Source of the DNA: Lachnospiraceae bacterium UBA7143
Lineage (GTDB): Bacteria > Bacillota > Clostridia > Lachnospirales > Lachnospiraceae
Direction of reading: 5' to 3'
Assembly: GCA_002491905.1 (NCBI GenBank)
Contig: DKWV01000040.1
Span: 3,318 to 67,317 of the forward strand
Length of the DNA stretch: 64,000 nt
The translations under genes were made by a program, and so were the position numbers. Under the pieces are notes generated by a model. That model was given only the letters and a program-made list of their open reading frames with translations, ran no database searches and was not told the DNA's origin. Position 1 is the first letter of the stretch; every line of letters starts with the position of its first letter. Positions 50,942 to 58,875 of this stretch are shown here, piece by piece.

Positions 50942-51754
50942 ATGAATGATAACGGCTTATCTATTACTATGCTGGGAACCGGACATGCCACGGTGACGAG
51001 ATATTATAATACATGCTTTATTTTGAGAGAGCAGGACAGATGCTTTATGGTGGATGCGGGAGGCGGCAACCAGATTCTCCGTATTCTGGAGGAGCATGAC
51101 ATTTCCCTGACGCAGATTCACGATCTGTTTATTACCCATGCCCACTCCGACCATATACTCGGGGCCGTGTGGATTATCAGAAGGATCGGGCAGATGATGC
51201 GCGGCGGGAAATACGACGGCGAGCTGCGAATTTATGCCTGCGGAGAAGTGATGGAAAATCTGCAGACCATATGCGGGATTGTCCTGATGAAAAAAGTGAC
51301 GGATTTATTCGGAAACAGGATGCGGCTGGTCAGGCTGCAGGATGGGGATTCCCACACGATACTGGACAGAAAAGTTACCTTTTTCGATATCAGGTCAACA
51401 AAGCTGATCCAGTACGGCTTTCAGCTGGCGGAGGAAAATCTGCTCTTCTGTGGGGACGAACCGCTGAATCCGGCGTTTTACCCGAAGGCGGAAGGTACCT
51501 CCTATCTGCTGCATGAAGCGTTCTGTCTGTTTTCTGAGAGGGAGAAGTTCGAGCCATATGAGAAGCACCACAGCACCGTCCGGGACGTCTGTCAGACCGC
51601 GGAGGAATTGCAGGTGAAAAATCTGATTCTCATGCATACGGAGGACAGCCACATGCAGGACAGGAAAAGGCTGTACAAAGAGGAAGGAAAAGTGTTCTTT
51701 TCGGGCAATCTGTGGGTTCCGGATGATGGGGAGAGTATTCGCATTTTGCAGTGA
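50942..51754 (+). CDS. Metallo-beta-lactamase-fold hydrolase (RNase Z-like)
   Basis: 270 residues. Metal motif THAHSDHILGAVW, a further FCGDEP acidic ligand and LMHTEDSH are seen. The start LSITMLGTGHATVTRYYNTC resembles RNase Z and related phosphodiesterases. The function could be tRNA processing or another phosphoester; clear RNase Z exosite features are missing. Begins 49 bases after the methyltransferase. Confidence 0.8.
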   Translation: MNDNGLSITMLGTGHATVTRYYNTCFILREQDRCFMVDAGGGNQILRILEEHDISLTQIHDLFITHAHSDHILGAVWIIRRIGQMMRGGKYDGELRIYACGEVMENLQTICGIVLMKKVTDLFGNRMRLVRLQDGDSHTILDRKVTFFDIRSTKLIQYGFQLAEENLLFCGDEPLNPAFYPKAEGTSYLLHEAFCLFSEREKFEPYEKHHSTVRDVCQTAEELQVKNLILMHTEDSHMQDRKRLYKEEGKVFFSGNLWVPDDGESIRILQ

Positions 51755-51783
51755 ATTGGAAAAGAGGGGTGAGCGGAGGCAAA

Positions 51784-52310
51784 ATGAATATTCAGCTTGT
51801 GAAACTAAGCGGGAATATAAGGAGCAGTTATTTGATATGTTGACAGAATGGAAGAGCGATATCATAGCTAACCGGACGGATTTGTCTCCGCGGAAGATAT
51901 GGGAGAATGATTTTCATGATTTCGAAAATTATCTGAGAAATCTTGATACGAAGGAAGAAACCGCAGAGGGCTGGGTTCCGGACACAACGCTGTTTTGTCT
52001 TGATAAAGACAGAAATATTTTTGTGGGAGCAGTGAACATTCGGCATTATTTGAATGATAAGTTGTTAGAAACCGGCGGGCATATTGGTGACGGCATCCGG
52101 CCCGGTGAAAGAAGAAAAGGGTATGCGACGGCAATGATTGGTCTGGCGTTAGAGGAATGCAGGAAGCTTGGCATTGACAGGGTACTGATATGCTGCGACA
52201 AGGATAATATCGGCTCGGCAAAATCTATTCAGAGAAATGGCGGCGTATTGGAAAACGAAGTGGAAGAGGACGGGAATATTATGCAGCGGTACTGGATTGA
52301 ACTGCAGTGA
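51784..52310 (+). pseudogene. GNAT acetyltransferase with an early frameshift
   Basis: GCGGAGG and ATG 51784 start a frame reading NIQLVKLS that then leaves the family and stops at 51841. One base shift near 51808 restores REYKEQLFDMLTEWKSDI and the complete GNAT domain (VPDTTLFCLD, FVGAVNIRHYLND, HIGDGIRPGERRKGYATAM, WIEL). A functional shorter protein could begin at ATG 51837 (residue MLTEW), which overlaps the stop of the broken frame and might be reached by reinitiation. So the gene is either a recent pseudogene, a sequencing error or a re-started enzyme. Confidence 0.6.
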
Positions 52311-52342
52311 AGCATTTCGGATTTTTAGGAGGAATGGTTTGC

Positions 52343-53170
52343 ATGAAGAATCTGCTCAGACTGACTGATTTACAGGCGGGTGATGTATATGAAATATTTC
52401 ATATTGCAGATGAAATCGGTATGGGAAAATATAATGGCTTTCTCCACGGAAAAAGCGTTATCTTATTTTTCCCTGCCACGAGTATCAGAACACGGGTGAC
52501 TTTTGAGAAGGGAATCTATCTTCTGGGCGGTCAGTCGATCCGTTTGCCGGGCGACACGCTGGACAAAAAGGAAGAGCTGCGGGATGTCTTCGGCTATCTG
52601 AATAATTGGGCAGACATGGTCATTATCCGGCATAAGGACATACGGCTGCTGGAAGAGGCGGCTGCATATGCAAAGGTTCCGGTGATCAATGCCATGACGG
52701 ATCAAAACCATCCCTGTGAAATTTTGTCGGATCTGTATTCGCTGTCAAAAATCAGGGAGAATTTTACCGGCGATAAATATTTATTCTGCGGTAAAAGCGG
52801 CAATATCGGCCTGGCGTGGAGGGAAGCGTCCAAAGTGATGGGATTTGAGTTGTCACAGTGCTGCGGTACCGGCTATGAGATGGGGGACGTGAAGGTATAC
52901 CATGATATCGAAGCGGCAGTCAAAGGAAAGGATATCATATGCACGGATTCTCTGTCAGCGGAGGAGATAAACGATTTCAAGGGCTGTCAGGTGACAAAGA
53001 GGGTCATGGATATGGCCAACAGAAATGCACTGTTAAATCCCTGCCCGCCATTTTACCGTGGGGAGGAAGTTTCCGAGGACGCAATTCAGTCGGATTATTT
53101 TGTGGGGTATGGGTTTAAAAAGAGTTTGTTGGTGATTCAGCAGGCGGTTATGGTGTGGTGTATGAGATAG
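52343..53170 (+). CDS. Atypical ornithine/aspartate carbamoyltransferase-family enzyme
   Basis: 275 residues from ATG 52343 (AGGAGG nine bases before); the earlier in-frame starts lack a ribosome site. The carbamoyl phosphate site S-x-R-T-R is present (ATSIRTRVTFE), as are the HPC helix (QNHPCEILSDLYS) and a GNIGLAWREASKVMGFE Rossmann-like part. The ornithine-binding HCLP motif is replaced by NPCPPFY, and the protein is 30-50 residues shorter than usual ornithine enzymes. The second substrate is therefore probably not ornithine. No arginine genes are near. Confidence 0.78.
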   Translation: MKNLLRLTDLQAGDVYEIFHIADEIGMGKYNGFLHGKSVILFFPATSIRTRVTFEKGIYLLGGQSIRLPGDTLDKKEELRDVFGYLNNWADMVIIRHKDIRLLEEAAAYAKVPVINAMTDQNHPCEILSDLYSLSKIRENFTGDKYLFCGKSGNIGLAWREASKVMGFELSQCCGTGYEMGDVKVYHDIEAAVKGKDIICTDSLSAEEINDFKGCQVTKRVMDMANRNALLNPCPPFYRGEEVSEDAIQSDYFVGYGFKKSLLVIQQAVMVWCMR

Positions 53171-53185
53171 GAGGGGTCAATAGAA

Positions 53186-53302
53186 TTGACTGAGAAAGAT
53201 TTAGGTTGCTTTCTTGTGATGGTCCATAAGATACCTGATGTGGCAGATGGGAAAAAGGAGCGTGAAGATATTTTGTCGTGGATTTTGGAACATCAGGTCT
53301 AA
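53186..53302 (+). CDS. Possible 38-residue small protein
   Basis: A TTG frame with GGAGG about ten bases upstream, right after the carbamoyltransferase. It has a protein-like pattern (VHKIPDVADGKKEREDILSW) and good codon use. Too short to classify. It is the last chromosomal-looking gene before the mobile segment, and might be cut by it. Confidence 0.4.
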   Translation: MTEKDLGCFLVMVHKIPDVADGKKEREDILSWILEHQV

Positions 53303-53387
53303 ATGGGATAATAATTACATTCCATCCGCAAAAATAAAAAGAGCCAAAAACCTTGATATATCAACGTTTTCAGCCTTCTAAGAAAAC

Positions 53388-53410
53388 TGCGGAAGAAGGG
53401 ACTTGAACCC
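53388..53410 (-). other. tRNA 3'-end-like fragment, candidate attachment site
   Basis: On the minus strand GGGTTCAAGTCCC (T-arm with TTCAAGT loop) is followed by TTCTTCCGCA, an acceptor-stem end. No D-arm, anticodon arm or 5' half precedes it, so it is not a tRNA gene but a 3' segment of the kind left when an element integrates into a tRNA. Sequence composition changes sharply here. Confidence 0.6.
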
Positions 53411-53412
53411 TG

Positions 53413-53489
53413 AAAAGTGACCAAGAAAACGCCGTAAAATCAAGGGTTTCAGGAATGGAGACGCAAAAAGTGACCAAAAAAGTGACCAA
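53413..53489. repeat. Three exact AAAAGTGACCAA repeats beside the attachment site
   Basis: Copies at 53413-53424, 53466-53477 and 53478-53489, the last two in tandem. Repeats of this type next to an attachment site may be integrase arm-binding sites or the end of a lost integrase gene. The gap 53303-53734 holds no gene that I can support. Confidence 0.55.
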
Positions 53490-53540
53490 TTCATAATAAT
53501 TCGCAAGAAAGGAGAATCTTGCACATATGTTAGGACATGT

Positions 53541-53589
53541 AAATAAGTCCTCTGTCAGTTGTGAAATGTGATTGCCAGAGGGCTTATTT
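53541..53589. terminator. Long hairpin in the element's left end
   Basis: AAATAAGTCCTCTG pairs with CAGAGGGCTTATTT (one G-U) around a 21-base loop. With A- and T-rich outer ends it can act as a two-way terminator insulating the element. Confidence 0.6.
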
Positions 53590-53734
53590 ATGTGGTTTAG
53601 CAATAAATCACATATATCTCCACAACCAATCTTAAAATGCCTGTATGAGCCTCACAGAGCGTCAGGGAGGCTTGTATCAAATGATTATTATTACAACGAA
53701 ATAAAAATTCCAGTCGGAAGGAGGAAAACTGAAT

Positions 53735-54019
53735 ATGTCAGTATTGAAGAAAGAGTTTATAGACAGGATGGCAGAGAACGGCGGTATAACCAAGAAAGCG
53801 GCAAGACAGGGAGTTGATCTGTTTTTTGAGACGCTTATGGATTACATGAGCGAGGATCAGAAGGTGGTGTTTACGGGAGTTGGCAAATTTGAGATGAAGA
53901 CCTTTAAGGAGAGGAAAGGCAGGATTCCTATTGGCGGGGCTGAATGTTTTGTGCCGGAACATAGGAAGATGAAGTTTAGGGCGAGTGAGAGGTTAATTGA
54001 TAAGATAGAGGGCAGGTGA
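53735..54019 (+). CDS. HU-family DNA-bending protein
   Basis: 94 residues, AAGGAGG before ATG. VLKKEFIDRMAENGGITKKA, VVFTGVGKFEMKTFKERKGR and the C-terminal helix follow the HU/IHF fold. The beta-arm is changed from the usual R-x-x-x-N-P-x-T to IPIGGAECFVPEHRKMKF and lacks the DNA-intercalating Pro in the normal place. Elements often carry such HU variants, perhaps as recombination or replication cofactors. First gene inside the AT-rich segment. Confidence 0.82.
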   Translation: MSVLKKEFIDRMAENGGITKKAARQGVDLFFETLMDYMSEDQKVVFTGVGKFEMKTFKERKGRIPIGGAECFVPEHRKMKFRASERLIDKIEGR

Positions 54020-54035
54020 CGGCGTGGAGGCAAGT

Positions 54036-54320
54036 ATGCAATTTAAAGATTTGGAATGGAAAGATGTTACATCAAATAATGTGATCGTCTGCAGTCATTG
54101 TGAGATCAACTTATGCGGCGTGATCAAGATGGAATTCCGTATCAATCATGAACCAGAAGAGGATAATTATTATCTGTATGTTTTTGGAAAAGGAAGTCTC
54201 AGAAGATTACAGCCTGAAAGGTATGGTTCTGTAGAATCTGCAAAGAATGCCGCATACAGGATTTACAGTAATGAGATGGCAAGGATAAAGAAAGCGGTCG
54301 ATTGCCTTCTTGTTACTTAA
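54036..54320 (+). CDS. Small unknown protein with zinc-finger-like start
   Basis: 94 residues from ATG 54036 (GTGGAGG five bases upstream). VIVCSHCEINLCG holds three Cys and one His and could bind zinc. The C-terminal half (GKGSLRRLQPERYGSVESAK, YSNEMARIKKAVD) is helical. Not recognised. It follows the HU gene by 16 bases and is likely cotranscribed. Confidence 0.6.
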   Translation: MQFKDLEWKDVTSNNVIVCSHCEINLCGVIKMEFRINHEPEEDNYYLYVFGKGSLRRLQPERYGSVESAKNAAYRIYSNEMARIKKAVDCLLVT

Positions 54321-54342
54321 AAAGAGTAGCGAAAATAGCTGA

Positions 54343-54417
54343 GCACCAAGTGGTGCCGGGTAAATTTAACGACAACCATTTGGTGGTGGTTAAAAATATA
54401 GGAGACAACCACTTGGT
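54343..54417. promoter_or_regulatory. Three spaced dyads, operator or iteron array
   Basis: GCACCA-AG-TGGTGC, ACCA-TT-TGGT and ACCA-CT-TGGT are centred at 54349.5, 54379.5 and 54412.5, that is 30 and 33 bases apart, about three DNA turns. They lie upstream of the gene at 54477 and would suit a dimeric regulator or replication protein. Confidence 0.5.
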
Positions 54418-54476
54418 GGTGAGTGAAATAATTGCCATTACAGAGCGATCAAAATAAAAAAGGAGAATAAAATAAT

Positions 54477-54767
54477 ATGAATATGCAGTATGAAATAGCA
54501 AAAATAATAACAAAAAACCAGATTTCAGATGAAGAAATTGACAAAGAATTAGCATTACTTTCTCGGAAACAATGGAATGAACAGTGTACTTTACTGGATA
54601 AAATGATGAAAGAGCATGTTGAAAACCATAAAGACAAGCCAGCAGAAGAGGTTATGTTACAGGATCTGATCAATGTTGGTGCGGCTAATAATGTAAGTGA
54701 AACAACTGTCTGGATTGCTTATCTGAAGTGGCAGGATGTAGAGTATATAATTCCGGATAAGATGTGA
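54477..54767 (+). CDS. Small helical protein, unknown
   Basis: 96 residues with AAGGAG before ATG. Mostly charged helix: SDEEIDKELALLSRKQWNEQ, then DLINVGAANNVSETTVWIAY. No membrane segment. Preceded by the dyad array and followed by a strong terminator, so it is a single regulated unit. Could be a regulator of its own operator, which is conjecture. Confidence 0.6.
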   Translation: MNMQYEIAKIITKNQISDEEIDKELALLSRKQWNEQCTLLDKMMKEHVENHKDKPAEEVMLQDLINVGAANNVSETTVWIAYLKWQDVEYIIPDKM

Positions 54768-54900
54768 ATGCAAATATAATAATCTGTAAAACTGAAGTTC
54801 AAGAAATTCTAATAACTATCAACCGCTTCACTGTGTAATTCTGCACAATGAGATTCCATTAAACGATGAAAACTGAATATTTGAATATTTAAACGATATA

Positions 54901-54933
54901 AAAGACCGCGCTGTTTTTAGTGTGGTCTTTTTA
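54901..54933 (+). terminator. Terminator after the unknown gene
   Basis: AAAGACCGCGCT pairs with AGTGTGGTCTTT through G-U pairs, followed by TTT. The left AAA makes it usable from both sides. Confidence 0.7.
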
Positions 54934-55142
54934 CCATGCAAAATAACAAATTTAATATTTTCGGGCTGACAGTATAACAAGTTAGAAATGTTAGATAGGA
55001 GATTGTTGTTAAGTTTTGATATAAATGAAAATCAAACAGAGAAATGTATATATGTGGCGTCCCAAAATGGGAAGTCACATAAAAAGTGGAAGATAAAAAG
55101 AGAAGTATTATTTTGATGATCATTTTAAGGGAGGCTTTATCT

Positions 55143-55343
55143 ATGAACAAGAAAAAGATAATTTACAACTATAACATTGAACAGAGTAACCAGTTGATCA
55201 AAAAGGGCATGTTCCCTATCGGATGTGGTATCAATCCAAAAACGGGAGGATTCTTTCTGGTGTTCTGTGGCACACAGGGATACTTCAATACATTGGATTT
55301 GATAGCGTTGGAGAACAAACAGAGGGAGCAAATGCAAGAGTGA
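55143..55343 (+). CDS. Small unknown protein
   Basis: 66 residues from ATG 55143 (AAGGGAGG nine bases before). KKGMFPIGCGINPKTGGFFL, then VFCGTQGYF. A beta-rich central part with two Cys. The pattern recalls short proteins on clostridial conjugative elements but I cannot name it. Confidence 0.6.
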   Translation: MNKKKIIYNYNIEQSNQLIKKGMFPIGCGINPKTGGFFLVFCGTQGYFNTLDLIALENKQREQMQE

Positions 55344-55391
55344 TTTTTATGCAATGAATGTCATTGGAATATTTGCGGGAGTTTCACCGTG

Positions 55392-55471
55392 GTATCAAAT
55401 ACAGCATTTTGAAGCTGTTTCTACTCGATTTTAGTGTGAGTAGAACAGCATGAAATGTCTGTATTTGATAC
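55392..55471. repeat. 80-base near-perfect hairpin upstream of the replication-type gene
   Basis: GTATCAAATACAG and CTGTATTTGATAC form a perfect 13-bp outer stem; inside, GCTGTTTCTACTC pairs with GAGTAGAACAGC with one bulged base, leaving an 11-base loop. Such a structure can be a single-strand origin, a double-strand origin feature, or a regulatory RNA. It stands alone in a 244-base gap. Confidence 0.7.
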
Positions 55472-55608
55472 TGTTATTATATAAGATGAATCCTATTATA
55501 AAAGATTAATAAATACGTACTCAATTACTACCGTAATCAAGTACTCCTTAAATATTTTAATGATTGTTCAATAATCTATTTTGATTTTTGAAAGGAATGA
55601 AAATTATT

Positions 55609-56874
55609 ATGAAGAAATTGTTTTTGAATAATGCAGTTATAAAAGATTTACATTTAGATAATTATGATATTGCTGTTTATATAGCATTGAGGTTTTTGTA
55701 TGATTCTCAGGTGGATTCACAGGTTATCACATTTAATATGATTGCATATACATTGTATGGTAATAGAAATTATACAAAATATACTGTAAACCATATTAAA
55801 GCTGCCTTTAAAAATTTGGAAACAAAGAAAATAGTCAAAAAAGTGGATTCATTTTCCACTACTGAATTTATTGTAGATCTGAGTGGTCTGCATTTTGAAC
55901 AGAATTCAGAAAAGGGTATCTTCTATACAGTGATCACACTGGAAGAAGTGCACAGGATAATGAACATTGATACCCCAAAAGATAACTTTGCCATATTGAG
56001 GTATTTTGCTGTTCTGATCAGTTCCATCTGCCATGATAAAGGTACATATGACCATTCTGATTGTTATGGTGCCCATACTGATTTCGTTGGATTTATGACA
56101 CTGGATACATTGTCTGAATGGTGTGGGACAACCAAGGCACGTATTATTGAGTATAATTCTATTCTTGAAACTGAGAAAATTATTTATACTTATCGCCATA
56201 AACAGAACAAAAAAGATAAAGAAACAGGACAGATTATGAGTTTTTCTAACCATTATGGCAGATATGAAGATAAGCAATGGATTGTACAGTTTGCAAATGA
56301 ATATGTAGCTACCTATAATCTGAAAGAGACAGAAACGCTTGTAAAAGCTGAAAAATCCAGGGAGAACAAAAGATATGCTGCTATCTATAATCTACTGACG
56401 AAAGATTTTGATAAGTACATAGATAAATTTTCGGATGAAGAATTGATTGGAACATATAAATATATCCATAATAAGAATGCCTGTAATGAGAAAAAGTTGA
56501 GAGAAACAGAAGAAGGCACTGCTGCTTATAATGATATTATTGATAAGATTAAGAATGAGGATCTGTTTGATGATATCCCCTGTGTGGTCGATTATGTCAA
56601 TAGAATAGCTGAGAAGAAAAGAAATATGGAAAAGCGAAAGAGTGTTCTCGTTAATGCTGTGACGGATGATAATTGGGGAGAGCCTATTGTTTTCTCTGTA
56701 GAAGAAATACTTGATATGCCAGTAAGGGGCGAGGTTCAAATGAACCTGACAAATATTGATTGCGTGGGTCAAGATGACCTTTGCAAAAATGAATCTCATG
56801 ATAATAGCAATCATGGGATGTTTTGCGTTACAGGGAAAGATTCAGATCATATTGATATAGAGGATTTGTATTGA
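55609..56874 (+). CDS. Winged-helix replication-initiator-like protein
   Basis: 421 residues from ATG 55609; starts at 55588 and 55597 are possible since GAAAGGA lies at 55590. Two helix-turn-helix-like parts are visible: residues about 15-75 (IKDLHLDNYDIAVYIALRFL, TVNHIKAAFKNLETKK) and about 165-210 (GFMTLDTLSEWCGTTKARII followed by EYNSILETEKIIY). This double winged-helix layout is typical of plasmid and phage replication initiators. The C-terminal 150 residues are charged and low-similarity. Replication role is inference, helped by the adjacent long hairpin. Confidence 0.55.
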   Translation: MKKLFLNNAVIKDLHLDNYDIAVYIALRFLYDSQVDSQVITFNMIAYTLYGNRNYTKYTVNHIKAAFKNLETKKIVKKVDSFSTTEFIVDLSGLHFEQNSEKGIFYTVITLEEVHRIMNIDTPKDNFAILRYFAVLISSICHDKGTYDHSDCYGAHTDFVGFMTLDTLSEWCGTTKARIIEYNSILETEKIIYTYRHKQNKKDKETGQIMSFSNHYGRYEDKQWIVQFANEYVATYNLKETETLVKAEKSRENKRYAAIYNLLTKDFDKYIDKFSDEELIGTYKYIHNKNACNEKKLRETEEGTAAYNDIIDKIKNEDLFDDIPCVVDYVNRIAEKKRNMEKRKSVLVNAVTDDNWGEPIVFSVEEILDMPVRGEVQMNLTNIDCVGQDDLCKNESHDNSNHGMFCVTGKDSDHIDIEDLY

Positions 56875-56888
56875 CGGCTTCGACAGAA

Positions 56889-56917
56889 TTGACGGATCAG
56901 ATTGTAGGTAGTATTTT
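56889..56917 (+). promoter_or_regulatory. Promoter of the putative large RNA
   Basis: TTGACG, 17 bases, TATTTT, beginning 15 bases after the stop of the replication-type gene. Predicted transcript start near 56924. No open frame with a ribosome site follows for 650 bases. Confidence 0.5.
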
Positions 56918-56923
56918 ACCGTA

Positions 56924-57472
56924 GTCCCGTGGGATGGTGGTTCCTCGTGGGGAACTGGTGTGTACCTGTAGGTACGGTTGTTATCGGGTTTTGAATCATC
57001 TTGCTCTAAAAGCAATGTGATAGATTTAATCTATTCGCCCATAAGTGTGCGAAAGATTTCTGATTATTCAGTTTGGATGATTTGAAAGTTGGTAACGATT
57101 CGTTATTGAGTTTTATGAAATAGAAGTGTAATAAATCCCATTTCCGTTAATTACGACAGAGCCGTAAAATCGGCTGTACTAGCTGATGGTAACATTATTA
57201 CTACCATATAGAGCGCAAAATTGTGCTGTACTGATTCTGAACATTTGAACATCCGAAAGTGCTTGATTTACACTTTAGAAAATCTGGTAAGCAAACATTT
57301 TAAAAGGTTTGAATATCATTCCGCAACAACCTGGGAAAAATCAACGTTTCCCGATTGGGTGTTGCTATATTATGATTTCGCAAAATTAAGATGTCTCCAA
57401 TTTTGGCAAAAACATTAAAACTGAATACAGTATTTACAGAGACAGTATGAATCAATCGTATTGTCTCTTTTA
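56924..57472 (+). ncRNA. Candidate large structured RNA, about 550 nt
   Basis: A 700-base gap without supported genes carries many local hairpins: GTACC-TGT-AGGTAC, TTGC-TCTAAAA-GCAA, AGCCG-TAAAAT-CGGCT, GCGC-AAAATT-GTGC and others, with G+C clearly higher than in the genes around. It begins after a promoter and ends in an intrinsic terminator. Size and location on a mobile element resemble the ornate large RNAs ROOL and GOLLD known from phages and elements of Firmicutes. I cannot confirm membership by eye. An alternative is an untranslated decayed region. Confidence 0.5.
57438..57472 (+). terminator. Terminator of the putative RNA
   Basis: AGAGACAGTA pairs with TATTGTCTCT (one G-U) around a 15-base loop, followed by TTTATT. 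Confidence 0.75.
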
Positions 57473-57581
57473 TTATGAATAGTGATTCGGAGCATACAAA
57501 TCTGGATGCTCAATTATTGACTCAGTACAAAATGGTGCTGAGTTATCTAAAATCATATCGAAAGGAATTTTTTAAGTAAAA

Positions 57582-58691
57582 ATGAACAAGGAAATTATCA
57601 CAGAAAACGTAGACGTAGAAACAACAGAATCAAAAATGCAGTTTATCTTAGACGAAAACGGAGAATTACAGGAAATATCAAAGGATAAATGCGAGCCAGT
57701 AGAATATCCAATCAAATATAAGCTGAAAAATGCTTTTGAGGTATTTGTCCGTGTAGATGGTACTGAAAACTATTGGATCAGCAACTATGGGAGATGTGTA
57801 AATAATTATTTGAGTAAAAAATTAAGTAAAAATAAGACCAATGGTTATAAATTTTATGAGCATAAGCAAGGAAAATGTCACTATACTATTTTTGAGATAG
57901 AAAAAGACGGAAGTACATGGAAGCGTGATACAACGCCAGAGGATTTAGTAGTTGATGCGTTTCTTGTCAAATATAAAGGCAGATTCAAAGTGTGGCACAA
58001 AGACGGTGATGAATCAAATAATTGGTATAAGAATCTTCTGACTGTTACGATTGACGATTATAAGGATCTGAAAGCTGGTAAGATTACATGGCAAGAATTA
58101 AATCTTGAACAGGAATACATAGAGTATGAGAATAAAGCCAGTTATCATGCTTATACGGTATATAATGGCATTTTGGCGAGGTGTAAATCCACAGAAGAAA
58201 CAGATTCCATACATAAATGCTACAATAAATCCCTTATGTGGCAAGGCTGGCTTGATGATCCGAAATCCTTTGTAAAATGGTATCTGGAACATTACTATGA
58301 ATGTGGAGATGAACAGATGGATGTTGACAAGGATTTATTTGGTGACGGTTCTGGTATGTACCATCCCGATTTTTGCTGTATCTTACCAAAGGGATTGAAT
58401 ACTTTGCTTGCTAATGCGAAAAAGCACTATAAAGAGGGAGAAACGCCCGATAATGTACTTCCTTTGGGAGTAAGTTACAATAGCAAAACAGGTAAATATG
58501 CAAGTTCAATCCAGTTTACAGGAGAAGAAAGACCAATACCATTATCAGAGTGGGATACTGCGGAAGAGGCATTTGAGGAATATAAGATTATGAAACAGGC
58601 TGATATTTTGCGTGTGGCAGCGCAGTATAAGGAAAGAATACCAGATTATATCTATGATAGATTATTGAAGGTAGAAGTAAAACCATATTAA
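57582..58691 (+). CDS. NUMOD/HNH-derived phage-type protein
   Basis: 369 residues. Residues about 55-75 (ENYWISNYGRCVNNY) are like NUMOD4, a DNA-binding module of homing endonucleases. VWHKDGDESNNWYKNLLTVT (about 144-163) is like the HNH_3 core V-H-H-x-D-G-x-x-x-N-N, but the first His is Trp, so cleavage activity is doubtful. A C-terminal part with LGVSYNSKTGKYASSIQF looks like an AP2-type DNA-binding domain. It may be a former homing endonuclease now used as DNA-binding protein. AAGGAA is 18 bases before ATG. Confidence 0.65.
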   Translation: MNKEIITENVDVETTESKMQFILDENGELQEISKDKCEPVEYPIKYKLKNAFEVFVRVDGTENYWISNYGRCVNNYLSKKLSKNKTNGYKFYEHKQGKCHYTIFEIEKDGSTWKRDTTPEDLVVDAFLVKYKGRFKVWHKDGDESNNWYKNLLTVTIDDYKDLKAGKITWQELNLEQEYIEYENKASYHAYTVYNGILARCKSTEETDSIHKCYNKSLMWQGWLDDPKSFVKWYLEHYYECGDEQMDVDKDLFGDGSGMYHPDFCCILPKGLNTLLANAKKHYKEGETPDNVLPLGVSYNSKTGKYASSIQFTGEERPIPLSEWDTAEEAFEEYKIMKQADILRVAAQYKERIPDYIYDRLLKVEVKPY

Positions 58692-58709
58692 GATGGTGTG
58701 GTATTATAA

Positions 58710-58752
58710 GGCATGTCGGATGTAAAAGTCTGGTGTGCCCTATTTTTTTTAC
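58710..58752 (+). terminator. Terminator before the NACHT gene
   Basis: GGCATGTC and a GTGTGCC arm form an imperfect hairpin, followed by eight T. Confidence 0.5.
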
Positions 58753-58875
58753 GATTTTGTATGTGCTGATATATGTTCGGATGCATGGCGAAATATCCCA
58801 ATATATGTTAATATTTAATAAACGATGGGTGTAGATATATTTGTATTAAATATTTAGTGTACAGGGGGATGAGAA

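Noticed and set aside
53370..53603. Minus-strand frame over the attachment region
   Set aside because: It is made of the repeats and tRNA fragment; no start signal. It might be a trace of an integrase end but cannot be supported.
53572..53817. 81-codon frame overlapping the HU-like gene
   Set aside because: It overlaps the HU-like gene in another frame and has no ribosome site.
54343..54417. CRISPR array
   Set aside because: Only three short imperfect dyads, no repeat-spacer regularity and no cas genes in the window.
56875..56925. tmRNA-like start (GACGGCTTCGACAG)
   Set aside because: No acceptor stem partner or tag-reading frame was found in the following 500 bases.
57221..57418. Plus-strand frame of 65 codons in the putative RNA region
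   Set aside because: No ribosome site, atypical composition, and it overlaps several strong local hairpins.
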